Shown here: positions 9,228 to 17,957 of the stretch, one piece after another
How the letters are laid out: each line of letters starts with the position of its first letter
Numbering within the stretch: position 1 is the stretch's first letter
Assembly (NCBI GenBank): GCA_002482775.1
Contig: DLGQ01000002.1
Coordinates: forward strand, 20,878-84,877
From: Flavobacteriales bacterium UBA7690
GTDB taxonomy: Bacteria > Bacteroidota > Bacteroidia > Flavobacteriales_F > PHOS-HE28
Length of the DNA stretch: 64,000 nt
Direction of reading: 5' to 3'
Notes under the pieces: model-generated
The model's input: the letters and a program-made list of their open reading frames with translations, nothing else
What the model was told of the DNA's origin: nothing
The model's database searches: none
Program-made: the position numbers and the translations under genes

Positions 9228-9692
9228 ATGGCCAAACGCAAGACCGTTACCGCATTGAAGAAGACCGCTAAGAAAACGGCGAAGACCGTCCAGAAGTCCG
9301 TAAAGAAAGTGGCTACCAAAGCTGCCAAGAAGGTAGCTAAGAAAGTAGCCGTGGTGAAGACCAAAGCCAAGGCGACCAAACCCGCGAAGAAGGCAGCCAC
9401 CAAAGCGGCGAAGACTTCTTTGTCCCGCCTCAGTGGGAAAGCCGCGAAGAAGGCGACCAAAGTTGCTACCAAAGCGAAGCGTACGACCGCGCAAGCCGTG
9501 AAGAGCGCGAAGACCGCCGTGAAGAAGACGGTGCGCAAGGCCAGGAAGAAAAGCGCCGTGAAGAAGGTGTTGGAAAACGCCCTCACCGCCGTGCTCTCCA
9601 CCGTACAAGATGTACGCGAGAAGGTCGGCCACGTGATCCTGGGCGATACCCCGGAAGCCACACCGGTCGCCAAGAAAGGCAAGAAGGGCTAG
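9228..9692 (+). CDS. Histone H1-like lysine/alanine-rich DNA-binding protein
   Basis: 154 residues, about one third lysine, with many KKxAKK/TKAAKK units over residues 1-115, then a less basic helical tail (VLENALTAVLSTVQDVREKVG) and a final KKGKKG. It resembles the C-terminal domain of eukaryotic H1 and bacterial Hc1/AlgP-like proteins, which bind DNA or RNA non-specifically through disordered basic arms. The non-basic segment at 115-140 could be a protein-contact helix. It stands alone, with its own -7 box upstream. A nucleoid-compaction role is inferred from composition only. Confidence 0.75.
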   Translation: MAKRKTVTALKKTAKKTAKTVQKSVKKVATKAAKKVAKKVAVVKTKAKATKPAKKAATKAAKTSLSRLSGKAAKKATKVATKAKRTTAQAVKSAKTAVKKTVRKARKKSAVKKVLENALTAVLSTVQDVREKVGHVILGDTPEATPVAKKGKKG

Positions 9693-9880
9693 GCCTTTCC
9701 GCATTCCTTACCAGACGGTCACCATCCTGGCGTGGCCCATGCCTTGCGCTGTTGTACGGTCCACCGGAACGTGATGCAGTGAAGGCTGTGGCCCGCCGCG
9801 GTGGGGAAGTTCATGCAAGGTCTCCATTGACCTGTCATCGGCCCTCTTGGGTGCGGTGCGATAGGCTCGATCGGAGTTCA

Positions 9881-9888
9881 CACCTTTG
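9881..9888 (+). promoter_or_regulatory. -7-like box (CAccTTTG) next to the glycosyltransferase start
   Basis: One mismatch to TAnnTTTG; only 6 bases separate it from the ATG at 9895, which would give a leaderless or nearly leaderless message. Confidence 0.35.
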
Positions 9889-9894
9889 CCCTCC

Positions 9895-11043
9895 ATGCGC
9901 ATCGTCGTCAACACACGCCTGCTGCTCTCCAACAAACTGGAAGGCATCGGCTGGTTCACGCACGAAACGATGATGCGCATCGTGAAAGCGCATCCGGAGC
10001 ATCGGTTCATCTTCTTGTTCGATCGTGCGTTCCATCCCAAGTTCATCTACGCGGACAATGTGGAGGGTGCGGTGCTTTTCCCGCCCACACGGCACCCCCT
10101 GCTCTACCGCATTTGGTTCGACTGGTTGTTGCCGCGCAAACTGAAAGCGCTGAAAGCCGATGCGTTCATCTCGCCGGACGGATACCTCGCGCTGGGCAGC
10201 AACGTGCCCACATTGGCCGTGATGCACGACCTCAACTTCGAGCACCATCCGGAGGATCTGCCGAAGGCCTACCGTGACTACTACAAGAGCTACTTCCCAC
10301 GGTTCGCACGGCATGCCACACGACTGGGAACGGTGAGTGAATACTCGCGACGCGACATCGCCAAGACCTATGGGGTTCCGGAAAGCCGCATCGATGTGAT
10401 CCACAACGGTGTGGGAGATGTCTATCGCCCGCTCACTGCGGAGGAGAAGCGCACTGCGGCGGCGGAGTTCACTAGCGGTCATCCGTACATCGTGTGCATC
10501 GGATCGCTCAATCCGCGCAAGAACATCGGGCGCCTCTTTCAGGCATTTGATGAACTGTTGGAACAGCACCCGTCCGACCTGCGCTTGCTCATCGTGGGCG
10601 AACGCATGTGGTGGGATGGGCGTATGGAGGACGCGTGGGAGAACATGCGCCATAAGGACCGCGTGATCTTCACCGGGCGGCTGCAACAGACCGATCTGCA
10701 CCGCGCTTTGGGTGGTGCCATGGCACTCGCGTTCGTCAGTTACTTCGAAGGGTTCGGAATCCCTGTAGCGGAGGCCATGCGTTGCGGCGTACCTGTAGTG
10801 GCAGCGGAAGCCACCAGCCTGCCGGAAGTAGCCGGTGATGCGGCACACTACTGCGATCCGTTCAACGTGAGCGACATCGCCCGGGCGTTGTATGAAGTGT
10901 GCAGCGACCCCGACCTGCGTGCCACGTTGAGCGCGGCGGGTATCAAGCGATCGCAACGCTACACCTGGGACCATGCCGCCACCGCGTTGTGGGCTTCCTT
11001 CGAGCGGATGACGAAGGATGCGGGACTTCATTTGAACGAGTGA
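9895..11043 (+). CDS. Glycosyltransferase family 4 (GT-B)
   Basis: 382 residues. The N-terminal domain opens with MRIVVNTRLLL and a glycine-rich IGWFTHE acceptor loop. The C-terminal nucleotide-sugar domain has SLNPRKNIGRLFQAF (about 205-220) and the E-x7-E motif in SYFEGFGIPVAEAMRCG (about 285-300). Retaining GT4 enzymes of this type build lipopolysaccharide or exopolysaccharide. The ATG at 9895 is preferred to the TTG at 9886, which falls within the promoter-like box. Its stop overlaps the ATG of rnhB (TGATG), a pairing that looks translational rather than functional. Confidence 0.87.
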   Translation: MRIVVNTRLLLSNKLEGIGWFTHETMMRIVKAHPEHRFIFLFDRAFHPKFIYADNVEGAVLFPPTRHPLLYRIWFDWLLPRKLKALKADAFISPDGYLALGSNVPTLAVMHDLNFEHHPEDLPKAYRDYYKSYFPRFARHATRLGTVSEYSRRDIAKTYGVPESRIDVIHNGVGDVYRPLTAEEKRTAAAEFTSGHPYIVCIGSLNPRKNIGRLFQAFDELLEQHPSDLRLLIVGERMWWDGRMEDAWENMRHKDRVIFTGRLQQTDLHRALGGAMALAFVSYFEGFGIPVAEAMRCGVPVVAAEATSLPEVAGDAAHYCDPFNVSDIARALYEVCSDPDLRATLSAAGIKRSQRYTWDHAATALWASFERMTKDAGLHLNE

Positions 11044-11645
11044 TGAGCCGCCTCGCCGCCTACCTGAACAAAGACCTCACTGAGGCCGGTTGCGATGAGG
11101 CCGGTCGCGGATGTTTGGCAGGTCCTGTTGTTGCCGCAGCGGTGATCCTTCCACCACGTGTGCGCATTCCAGGGTTGGATGATAGCAAGAAGCTCACGCA
11201 CGAGCGGCGCGCAGCATTGCGTACGTTGATCGAGGAGAAAGCCATCGCATGGGCCGTGGCCGTTGTTGGTCCGGAGGAGATCGATGTGCTGAACATCCTT
11301 CGTGCATCGTTCATCGCCATGCACCGCGCGATCGATGCATTGCACCAACGCCCGCAACACCTGTTGATCGATGGCAACCGTTTCATCACCTACGCCGATA
11401 TCCCGCACACCTGTTTGGTGAAGGGCGATGGCCGTTTCCGCAGCATCGCGGCAGCCAGCATCTTGGCGAAAACGCACCGCGATGAACTGATGGAACGCCT
11501 GCACAACGACCATCCCGAATACGGCTGGGCGATCAACAAGGGCTACCCTACGGTGGACCACCGCAGCGCCTTGGACCGCATAGGTCCATGCGTACACCAC
11601 CGCAAGAGTTTCCGGTTGAGCTACGCCCAGCCCGAGTTGTTCTGA
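11043..11645 (+). CDS. rnhB: Ribonuclease HII
   Basis: 200 residues, the normal length. AGCDEAGRGCLAGPV at about residue 15 carries the DEAGRG motif with two catalytic acidic residues, and LDDSKKL, the LLIDGN aspartate and KTHRDELM complete the set. The enzyme removes ribonucleotides and RNA primers from DNA. The ATG at 11043 overlaps the preceding stop; an open frame runs further upstream but is only the shadow of the glycosyltransferase gene. A hairpin follows the stop. Confidence 0.95.
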   Translation: MSRLAAYLNKDLTEAGCDEAGRGCLAGPVVAAAVILPPRVRIPGLDDSKKLTHERRAALRTLIEEKAIAWAVAVVGPEEIDVLNILRASFIAMHRAIDALHQRPQHLLIDGNRFITYADIPHTCLVKGDGRFRSIAAASILAKTHRDELMERLHNDHPEYGWAINKGYPTVDHRSALDRIGPCVHHRKSFRLSYAQPELF

Positions 11646-11658
11646 GCGAACACTCTTC

Positions 11659-11682
11659 GCGGATCGGGTCAGCGCGATCCGC
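11659..11682 (+). terminator. Hairpin after rnhB
   Basis: Arms gcggatcg (11659-11666) and cgatccgc (11675-11682) with an 8-base loop, 14 bases after the rnhB stop. No T-tract follows, so it is either a weak terminator or an RNA 3' end stabiliser. Confidence 0.5.
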
Positions 11683-11764
11683 ACACCCGTTCACCTCCTT
11701 CCCCTTCAACACTCTCCTGTGCAAAGGCCGCGTCCAACGCGGGAAAGCAGCCTATGCCCCCCGG

Positions 11765-11772
11765 TACCTTTG
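11765..11772 (+). promoter_or_regulatory. -7 promoter box (TAccTTTG), start-proximal
   Basis: Exact TAnnTTTG match with 7 bases between it and the ATG at 11780. Transcription would begin at or just before the start codon. Confidence 0.5.
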
Positions 11773-11779
11773 ATCGCCC

Positions 11780-14449
11780 ATGCGTCGTTTCCTTGTCATC
11801 CTCGTCCTGCTCGCGGTCTGCGGTGCGGTGGCTTGGACGCTCTTCCACTGGAACCGTTCGGCGATCGCCACCGCCGATCCATGGATCGCCATGCCGGACC
11901 GTTCGGCGGTGATCCTGGAAGTGCCCGATGCATGGGTGACCTGGGACCGCTTCACGCACACATCCCAGCACTGGAGCAGCGTTGAGCACGTCCCTGCTGT
12001 GGCCGCCGTGGGCCGCCTGATGGCGCAGACCATGGCACGCGCGGAGAACGATGCTGCGTTGCGCGGATCGCTCGCGGATGTGACCGTGTTGGTCTCGTTG
12101 ATGCGCACCGGCAACGAACAGGTAGACCTACTGCTCGCTTGTGTGCCGCGTTCCGTGGATGGTATGCCTATGCGCACGTTCGCCGAATTGTTGAAGGTGG
12201 ATGAAAGTGCCATCAGCACCTTGCAGGATGGCGGCACGGTGCAATGCCGACCAGACACCGCGCTCCCGGCGATCTCGATCTGCGTGCAACGTGGCATCTG
12301 GTTGATGGCCACCTCACCCGCGATGATGGACGAAGCGCTGTTGCAACTGAAGAACGGCAAGTCCATCGCACAAGACCCGCTGCTGAAGGATGCGTTGAAG
12401 ACGCTCGGGGGTGGTGCCGACGCACACGTGCTTGTCCACCTCGAACGTGCGAAGAGCCTGCTCCACACATGGTGCAAACCCGCTGCGGTGGATGCGCATG
12501 ATCTGCCCAGCGGATGGGTGGCATTGGACCTGCGCGCACGTCCGGATGCGTTCCTGCTGAGCGGTCTGGTGCTACCAGGCACCGCGCACAAGTCGTTGAC
12601 GAGCATCGAACACCAAGGCACGGGTCGCAACGACCTCGGTCGCTATTTACCGGTGGAAGTCGCGGCATGGGACGTGCGCCAAGTGAACGACGGTGAGCGC
12701 TACCTGCGCGACCTCAGCTTCGCGAACGATAGCACCATCACCACGTTGGGTCCGAGTTTGTTCAACTGGGTGCAAGGCAGCGTGGGTGTGGCGTACAGCA
12801 GCGACACCACGGGGAACAAGAACCGCGCCTGGGCGATGTTCCAGACCGATGATCCGGAAGGTGCTGCCACGGAGATCCGCAAGTTGTGCCCCGATGGCGT
12901 GACCTGCGACACCCTGAACCATCGCGGCACGCGGCTGACGAAGTTACCCGTGATGAACGCGTACGATAGCTTGTTGGGCGCGGCATACGGTGCGTTCCAA
13001 CAACCGTGGTGGTGCGTGTTGAGCGATGTGGTGGTGTTCGCTCCCGACCCTGAAGCCTTGCGCACGGCCATCGATGCATGGAACGATGGACGCACCCTTG
13101 CCGAAGATGCACGCACCAGTGCATGGACGGAGCGCATCGCCAGCACAGCAGGCCGCACCATGAGGTGGGACATCGCACGCTACTGGCAGCACTTCGGGAA
13201 CGAATTGAAGGCCGATGCTTCAGCAACGTACAACGCTGAACGGCAACTGTGGCAGAGCTTCGGAGGCCTCGCCGTGCAGCTTTCACCCGCGCAGCACGGC
13301 CGCACGCACATCACCATCGGCTTGGAACATGCGCCGGTGGAACAGCGCAGCACGGGCATCCATTGGAGCACACCGCTACCACCGGGCATTACACGTAAGC
13401 CGGACATCCTGCGTAACCACACCAACAACACCCGCGAAGTGCTGGTTCAGTCCCGCAGTGCTGCGGGAGACGAACACAGCATCCACCTGTTGGGCAGTTC
13501 GGGCAAGGTGTTGTGGAAGTACCAACTCGATGGGCCGATCATGGGGGACGTACACCAAGTGGATCGGTTCAAGAACGGCAAGTTGCAATTGTTGCTGAAC
13601 ACCCCGGGCCGCATCTACCTCATCGATCGCAACGGCAAGGATGTGGGTGGCTTCCCCATCAGCCTGCCCGAAAAAGCGACGACACCACTTGCCGTGTTCG
13701 ATTACGAAGGCACGAAAGAATACCGTGTGTTGATCGCGCTTGCCGATGGACGTGTGTTGAACTATGGCATGGAGGGCACCATCACCACCGGCTGGGGAAC
13801 ACCGCGCCTGAGCAGTCCTGCCACGAGCGCTGTGCGTCACTTGCGGATCAAGAACAAGGACTACCTGCTCGCCTTCGATGGCAATGGCCGGATCAAGGTG
13901 CTGGACCGCCGTGGTAGCGAGCGCGACCACACGGAACTGGACCTCGGCGCAAAGGCAACGGTGCATGAAGTAGCGCCCGGCTTGGAGTTGAACGCCACGC
14001 GCATCATCTGGGCGGATACGAGCGGCACGCTATACGAAGCGGCCTTGAACGGAAAGGCAAGAACCCTTTCAGGATCCGGCAACAACTTCCTTGGCGATCT
14101 GGCGGATGACGGATCCTACAACGTCGTGCATGTCGCAGGAGACAGCTTGATCGTATCACACGGCACGAGGTTCCTGCTCTCACGTTCCTTCGGCGCAGCA
14201 TTGGCACCGGAAGCCTACCGTTACAAGCTAGGGACCGGCACGGTGATCGGCGTGATGATCCCCGAACGCGAGCACGTGACCCTGATCGATGATACGGGCC
14301 GTGAATTGGATGGTTTCCCGTTGCGCGGCGCAACACCGTTCAGCATCGCTGACCTTGATCTGGATGGCACGTTGGAATTGGTGACCGTGACCGCCGATGG
14401 CCACGTGGTAGCGTACAACGCACTACCGGCAGCCTCTTCCATTCGCTGA
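11780..14449 (+). CDS. Large membrane-anchored protein with propeller-like C-terminal half, function unknown
   Basis: 889 residues. An N-terminal membrane helix (about 4-24, no lipobox cysteine) is followed by an alpha/beta region to about residue 510 that I cannot assign with certainty (it resembles DUF3352-type proteins). The last 350 residues show repeated beta-strand units ending in fragments such as LIDRNGKDVGGFPI, LIALADGRVLNYG, KVLDRRGSE and TLIDDTGRELDGFPL, i.e. a PQQ/VCBS-like beta-propeller. It probably faces the periplasm, anchored in the inner membrane. It has its own -7 box and lies between rnhB and a globin gene. Function is unknown. Confidence 0.7.
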   Translation: MRRFLVILVLLAVCGAVAWTLFHWNRSAIATADPWIAMPDRSAVILEVPDAWVTWDRFTHTSQHWSSVEHVPAVAAVGRLMAQTMARAENDAALRGSLADVTVLVSLMRTGNEQVDLLLACVPRSVDGMPMRTFAELLKVDESAISTLQDGGTVQCRPDTALPAISICVQRGIWLMATSPAMMDEALLQLKNGKSIAQDPLLKDALKTLGGGADAHVLVHLERAKSLLHTWCKPAAVDAHDLPSGWVALDLRARPDAFLLSGLVLPGTAHKSLTSIEHQGTGRNDLGRYLPVEVAAWDVRQVNDGERYLRDLSFANDSTITTLGPSLFNWVQGSVGVAYSSDTTGNKNRAWAMFQTDDPEGAATEIRKLCPDGVTCDTLNHRGTRLTKLPVMNAYDSLLGAAYGAFQQPWWCVLSDVVVFAPDPEALRTAIDAWNDGRTLAEDARTSAWTERIASTAGRTMRWDIARYWQHFGNELKADASATYNAERQLWQSFGGLAVQLSPAQHGRTHITIGLEHAPVEQRSTGIHWSTPLPPGITRKPDILRNHTNNTREVLVQSRSAAGDEHSIHLLGSSGKVLWKYQLDGPIMGDVHQVDRFKNGKLQLLLNTPGRIYLIDRNGKDVGGFPISLPEKATTPLAVFDYEGTKEYRVLIALADGRVLNYGMEGTITTGWGTPRLSSPATSAVRHLRIKNKDYLLAFDGNGRIKVLDRRGSERDHTELDLGAKATVHEVAPGLELNATRIIWADTSGTLYEAALNGKARTLSGSGNNFLGDLADDGSYNVVHVAGDSLIVSHGTRFLLSRSFGAALAPEAYRYKLGTGTVIGVMIPEREHVTLIDDTGRELDGFPLRGATPFSIADLDLDGTLELVTVTADGHVVAYNALPAASSIR

Positions 14450-14505
14450 GCGCTGCACCTGACGTTGATCAGGCGAATGAACGGTCAGGCACCGACCTTT
14501 ACCGC

Positions 14506-14868
14506 ATGCCGCACCACGACATCACCGCCCCCGATGATGTACGCCTTTTGATCGAGCGTTTCTACACACGCGTTCGGCCCGACCCGGTGATCGGTCACTT
14601 CTTCACGGAGCTGGACTGGGATCATCACATCCCGCACATCACCGCGTTCTGGAACATGGTGCTCTTCGGCGACCGCACGTTCCAAGGCGACCCGATGACG
14701 GCGCACAAGAAATTGAACGCCCGCCTGCCGATGCATCCCGATCATTTCGAGCATTGGGTGAAGCTCTTCCAAGCAACGGTTGATGAGCTGTTCACTGGTC
14801 CCAAAGCGGACGAAGCGAAACAGCGTGCGCAGAGCATCGCAGGCGTGATGATGCACAAAGTGCTTTGA
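14506..14868 (+). CDS. Group III truncated hemoglobin
   Basis: 120 residues, close to the usual size of the family. RLLIERFYTRVRPDPVIGHFF is the B-helix/CD region of group III truncated globins, FWNMVLFG is the E helix region, and H in PMTAHKKLN or HPDHFEHW would provide the proximal ligand. These proteins bind O2 or NO and are thought to act in NO or peroxide handling. The start follows the upstream stop by 56 bases; no obvious regulator lies nearby. Confidence 0.87.
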   Translation: MPHHDITAPDDVRLLIERFYTRVRPDPVIGHFFTELDWDHHIPHITAFWNMVLFGDRTFQGDPMTAHKKLNARLPMHPDHFEHWVKLFQATVDELFTGPKADEAKQRAQSIAGVMMHKVL

Positions 14869-14962
14869 CGAATGGAGAACGTTCGACCGAAAATGGACGG
14901 GGATGAACGTTAACGGAGCCAAATGCCCCCTGTTCATGCACTTTCGTTCACGGTAGACGCAC

Positions 14963-15955
14963 TCACCTCCGAGGCTTCCGCAGGGCGATGTTCTGCCCGG
15001 CAGTCAGCTTCGCATCCTCACCAAGCCCGTTGTACTTGGCCAGCTTAGCAAGTTTCACGCCGTAGTGTTGGCTAACGTCCCAGAGGCTTTCTCCGGCAAC
15101 AGCGGTGTGTGTGCTCGCGGACTTGGCGGTGTTGCGTTTGGGCTGGATGTAGATGCGCTGCCCGGCTTCCAGCTTGGCGTCCTTATCCATGTCGTTCCAA
15201 CGCGCGATCATGCCGTGGGTCATTTCCAGGTCGGCTGCCAGCTTGCGGAAGTCGTCGCCTTCTTTGGTGGTCACGTATTTGATCCGGCCCTCGAAGGTCT
15301 CCACGTTCCGGCCGGCGCTCCACGTGATCACATCGCTCTCGCCGCCACGCTTTCCGGGTTTGCGGCCGCTCGTCTTGCCTGTTGAAGGCTTGTTCGCCGT
15401 ACCAGTAGTTGCAGGCTTGGGCTTGTAGGTCACATCGATGCCCTTGTCCAGTTTGTGTAGTTCGTATCGGTCGATCAGCGCGATCAACTTGGTGGGGTAG
15501 TTCGGATCGGTAGCGTAACCGGCCTTCTTCAACCCTTTGGCCCACCCTTCATAATCCGTCGGCTTCAGTTCGAAGAGCGAAGCATAACGCGGCTTCTGCA
15601 GGAATTTCGCGTGGTCATCATAGCTCTGCGCGGCATCCTTGTACTTGCGGAAACAGTCGTCCTTCTTGTCATCGTCGTGGTAGGTGCGGCCGCCGGTCCA
15701 ATCGGGTGTGCATTTGATTCCGAAGTGGTTGTTGCCTTCGCGCGCCAGTTCACTGTTGCCGTTGCCGCTCTCCAGCAGGCCTTGGGCCAGAGTGATGCTC
15801 GCCGGGATACCGTGCTCTTTCATCTTCTTCACGGCCACTTCCTTCCACTCGCTGATGTACTCTTCCGCGGTGAACCGTTGTCCGGGCGGCTGGCCTTGGG
15901 CGTAAAGCGCCGTGGCGAGCATCGCAAAAAGGGGGAGGAAGAGGGTTTTGAACAT
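14963..15955 (-). CDS. Glucosaminidase (GH73)/LysM peptidoglycan hydrolase
   Basis: 330 residues. Signal peptide (1-19, ending ALYAQ), then a FlgJ/mannosyl-glycoprotein endo-N-acetylglucosaminidase domain (about 30-170) with SITLAQGLLESGNGNSELA containing the catalytic glutamate and NNHFGIKC. A basic linker (180-210) leads to a degenerate LysM (about 225-275) and a clear LysM (about 280-327, GESLWDVSQHYGV). It should cut glycan strands in the periplasm and bind peptidoglycan through LysM. A -7-like box lies 45 bases upstream. Confidence 0.88.
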   Translation of the reverse strand: MFKTLFLPLFAMLATALYAQGQPPGQRFTAEEYISEWKEVAVKKMKEHGIPASITLAQGLLESGNGNSELAREGNNHFGIKCTPDWTGGRTYHDDDKKDDCFRKYKDAAQSYDDHAKFLQKPRYASLFELKPTDYEGWAKGLKKAGYATDPNYPTKLIALIDRYELHKLDKGIDVTYKPKPATTGTANKPSTGKTSGRKPGKRGGESDVITWSAGRNVETFEGRIKYVTTKEGDDFRKLAADLEMTHGMIARWNDMDKDAKLEAGQRIYIQPKRNTAKSASTHTAVAGESLWDVSQHYGVKLAKLAKYNGLGEDAKLTAGQNIALRKPRR

Positions 15956-16000
15956 GTGAACAGTCTCCTTCGGGCCTGGTAAGCGGTCTTCGGGATAGTG

Positions 16001-16008
16001 CGAAACTA
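16001..16008 (-). promoter_or_regulatory. -7-like box (TAgtTTCG) for the glucosaminidase gene
   Basis: TAnnTTCG on the minus strand, 45 bases before the start codon at 15955. This variant recurs in front of several genes in the window. Confidence 0.4.
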
Positions 16009-16161
16009 CTGGGGTTCAGAAGGGTTATGAACGATCCATTCACCGAGAAACACACCGGTCGATGTGGAAATAACGTGCCGAACGGCTCCGCTCGCATATT
16101 CTTGTGACGGAAAGCTGGCCATGGGAGAACCATTCCTGATCTTCCGGTGTTCTGCGAACGG

Positions 16162-16377
16162 ATGAACCAGCCCATTCCCCGGTATGAATACACAGCGGAC
16201 CAACTTGCCCGTATGGACCGGCTGGGTTTGGCGCCGGGCGATTGTTACTTCACCGAGGAAGGTTACGTCGTCTTCACCGAGCAATACCATTTGAAGCGCG
16301 GGTATTGCTGCCAGAGCGGATGCAAACACTGCCCGTACGGATTCCACGAGAAGAAGGGGAAGGGAAGAACGGGCTGA
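16162..16377 (+). CDS. Small cysteine-rich protein (DUF5522-like)
   Basis: 71 residues. The C-terminal half holds GYCCQSGCKHCPYGFH, four cysteines in a CCxxxCxxC pattern that suggests a metal or Fe-S site, preceded by a short YFTEEGYVVFTEQYHLKRG beta region. The motif is common in small uncharacterised Bacteroidota proteins. The ATG at 16162 is preferred to the GTG at 16147. Function unknown. Confidence 0.7.
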   Translation: MNQPIPRYEYTADQLARMDRLGLAPGDCYFTEEGYVVFTEQYHLKRGYCCQSGCKHCPYGFHEKKGKGRTG

Positions 16378-16423
16378 AGCCGGTTTCGGAACATTGGCAC
16401 TATCTTCACTGAAAGGAGTTCCA

Positions 16424-17929
16424 ATGCATTCACTTTCAACCACACTTGCGTTGGTCCTCGGCTTGGTTGTGAACGCGCAGGATTGGGCCCTGATCAACCC
16501 GGCCTACCGCTACAACTACTCGGATGATGGCACGGACACCATCAGCAACCAGATCCGGGTGATGCACATCGACACCTTGGGGCCGGATAGTTTCAGGTAT
16601 GAGCTGAACAGGGTGGTCAAGTATATCGGTCCACATGAACCTTCCTCGGCGAATTGTTTCAGTGAGATCGAGTACCGCTTGGATGAACCACAATTCATTG
16701 GTGGAAGTATCGTTGAGTTCGGCACGAGTTGGTGGTTGTTCGGGGAGGACACGGTAAGGGTGCTTCCGTTCCTTGGTCCAGGCGAGAGTTGGGACGCTTC
16801 CACAGGCACGACCGCCTCGGTCATTTCAGGTGCTTTCTACTCCGTGTTAGGGGAGTTGGACAGCGTGAAAACCATTGGGTTCAGCAATGGTCGTATGATC
16901 GAGGTAAGCAAACATCACGGGATTCTGGATCACTCCAACAATGGGGCTCCGCACCGATTGATCGGGGTCCAAGGGGCAGTTGAGATCGGCGCGCACTATC
17001 CCAAGTTCGGGGACTTCTTCAACTACCAATCCGGTGATATCCTCGAATATCACGGCTCCTTCGGGTCTACTGACGGAATATGTTACACCACCGGTAGTTC
17101 TATAACCAGGTACGAGTTCCTTTCCCGAACGGAGGAGGGGACGATGATAGAGTATCAAGTCCAGCGCACTTTCAAACAGCAGGTCTTCAGCGAGCCCGTC
17201 TTTGGTTCGGGAGGAGGATGTCAGAGTGGATCATATTCCAACCAAAGTGCAATTACCCTATCAATTGAGGATGACCACTGGATAGAGGCGAACTTTCTAG
17301 CCAACCGTTGGCTTGACAAAAGTTGGCCCGGAGCGTTCGCAGGGGTGTCGTGGGATGATCCATACCCGGGGCTATTCGCTACCAACGGTCATGGACCGGT
17401 CTGGCGGATCTCGAAGAACTCAACGGGCAGATACGTATTTCATGGCGGATCGCCGATCACCGGCCTGGTCGAACCAAATTTCGAGAACATACCGGAGCGA
17501 TGCCACTGGGATACGAGTCTTGCAGCATTTTATGGACCTGATTACCTGAATCGCTATGTGGAGGGCATTGGACGGACCTTTGCCGGGTACCATGATTTTG
17601 AGCACGGCGAAACCGATTCTCTGTATGCCTATCGCATCGGCGAAGAACATTTCGGAACACTCACCCCCATAGATATCATTCTTGAAGTCTCCTCGATCCG
17701 GGGAGAAGAAAGAGGAGGATCGATTTGGCCGAACCCTTCGAACGGCCACGTTGAAGTGAGGAAAGGCGAACCGGGCACGCTATACAGCATAATCGATACG
17801 CAAGGCCGCATTGTTCTTTCGGGAGTCCAACAGAACCCACAGCGGCTGGACCTACAGGCTTTGCCACCAGGAAGCTATAATCTCAAGCGTGAGGGCTTCG
17901 CCCCTGAACGTTTCATCATCCTCCGCTAG
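16424..17929 (+). CDS. Secreted protein with T9SS C-terminal sorting domain
   Basis: 501 residues. Signal peptide (about 1-18, ending VVNAQ) and a type-A T9SS sorting domain in the last 75 residues: IWPNPSNGHVEV, SIIDTQGRIVLSG, LDLQALPPGSYNL. The middle 400 residues match nothing I recognise. The ATG at 16424 is preceded by gaaaggag, one of the few Shine-Dalgarno-like sequences in the window. By eye this gene is richer in A/T and uses more varied codons than its neighbours, hinting at separate ancestry. The protein should cross the outer membrane through the T9SS and be cleaved by PorU. Confidence 0.8.
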   Translation: MHSLSTTLALVLGLVVNAQDWALINPAYRYNYSDDGTDTISNQIRVMHIDTLGPDSFRYELNRVVKYIGPHEPSSANCFSEIEYRLDEPQFIGGSIVEFGTSWWLFGEDTVRVLPFLGPGESWDASTGTTASVISGAFYSVLGELDSVKTIGFSNGRMIEVSKHHGILDHSNNGAPHRLIGVQGAVEIGAHYPKFGDFFNYQSGDILEYHGSFGSTDGICYTTGSSITRYEFLSRTEEGTMIEYQVQRTFKQQVFSEPVFGSGGGCQSGSYSNQSAITLSIEDDHWIEANFLANRWLDKSWPGAFAGVSWDDPYPGLFATNGHGPVWRISKNSTGRYVFHGGSPITGLVEPNFENIPERCHWDTSLAAFYGPDYLNRYVEGIGRTFAGYHDFEHGETDSLYAYRIGEEHFGTLTPIDIILEVSSIRGEERGGSIWPNPSNGHVEVRKGEPGTLYSIIDTQGRIVLSGVQQNPQRLDLQALPPGSYNLKREGFAPERFIILR

Positions 17930-17945
17930 TTCGCCATTTCCCTCC

Positions 17946-17953
17946 GATCTTCG
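17946..17953 (+). promoter_or_regulatory. -7-like box (GAtcTTCG) before hutU
   Basis: Imperfect TAnnTTCG with 4 bases to the ATG at 17958; would give a leaderless message. Weak alone, listed because the same arrangement recurs. Confidence 0.3.
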
Positions 17954-17957
17954 GGGC

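Noticed and set aside
9708..9894. Possible small genes in the gap after the histone-like gene
   Set aside because: Short frames on both strands have no promoter box, conserved motif or plausible start.
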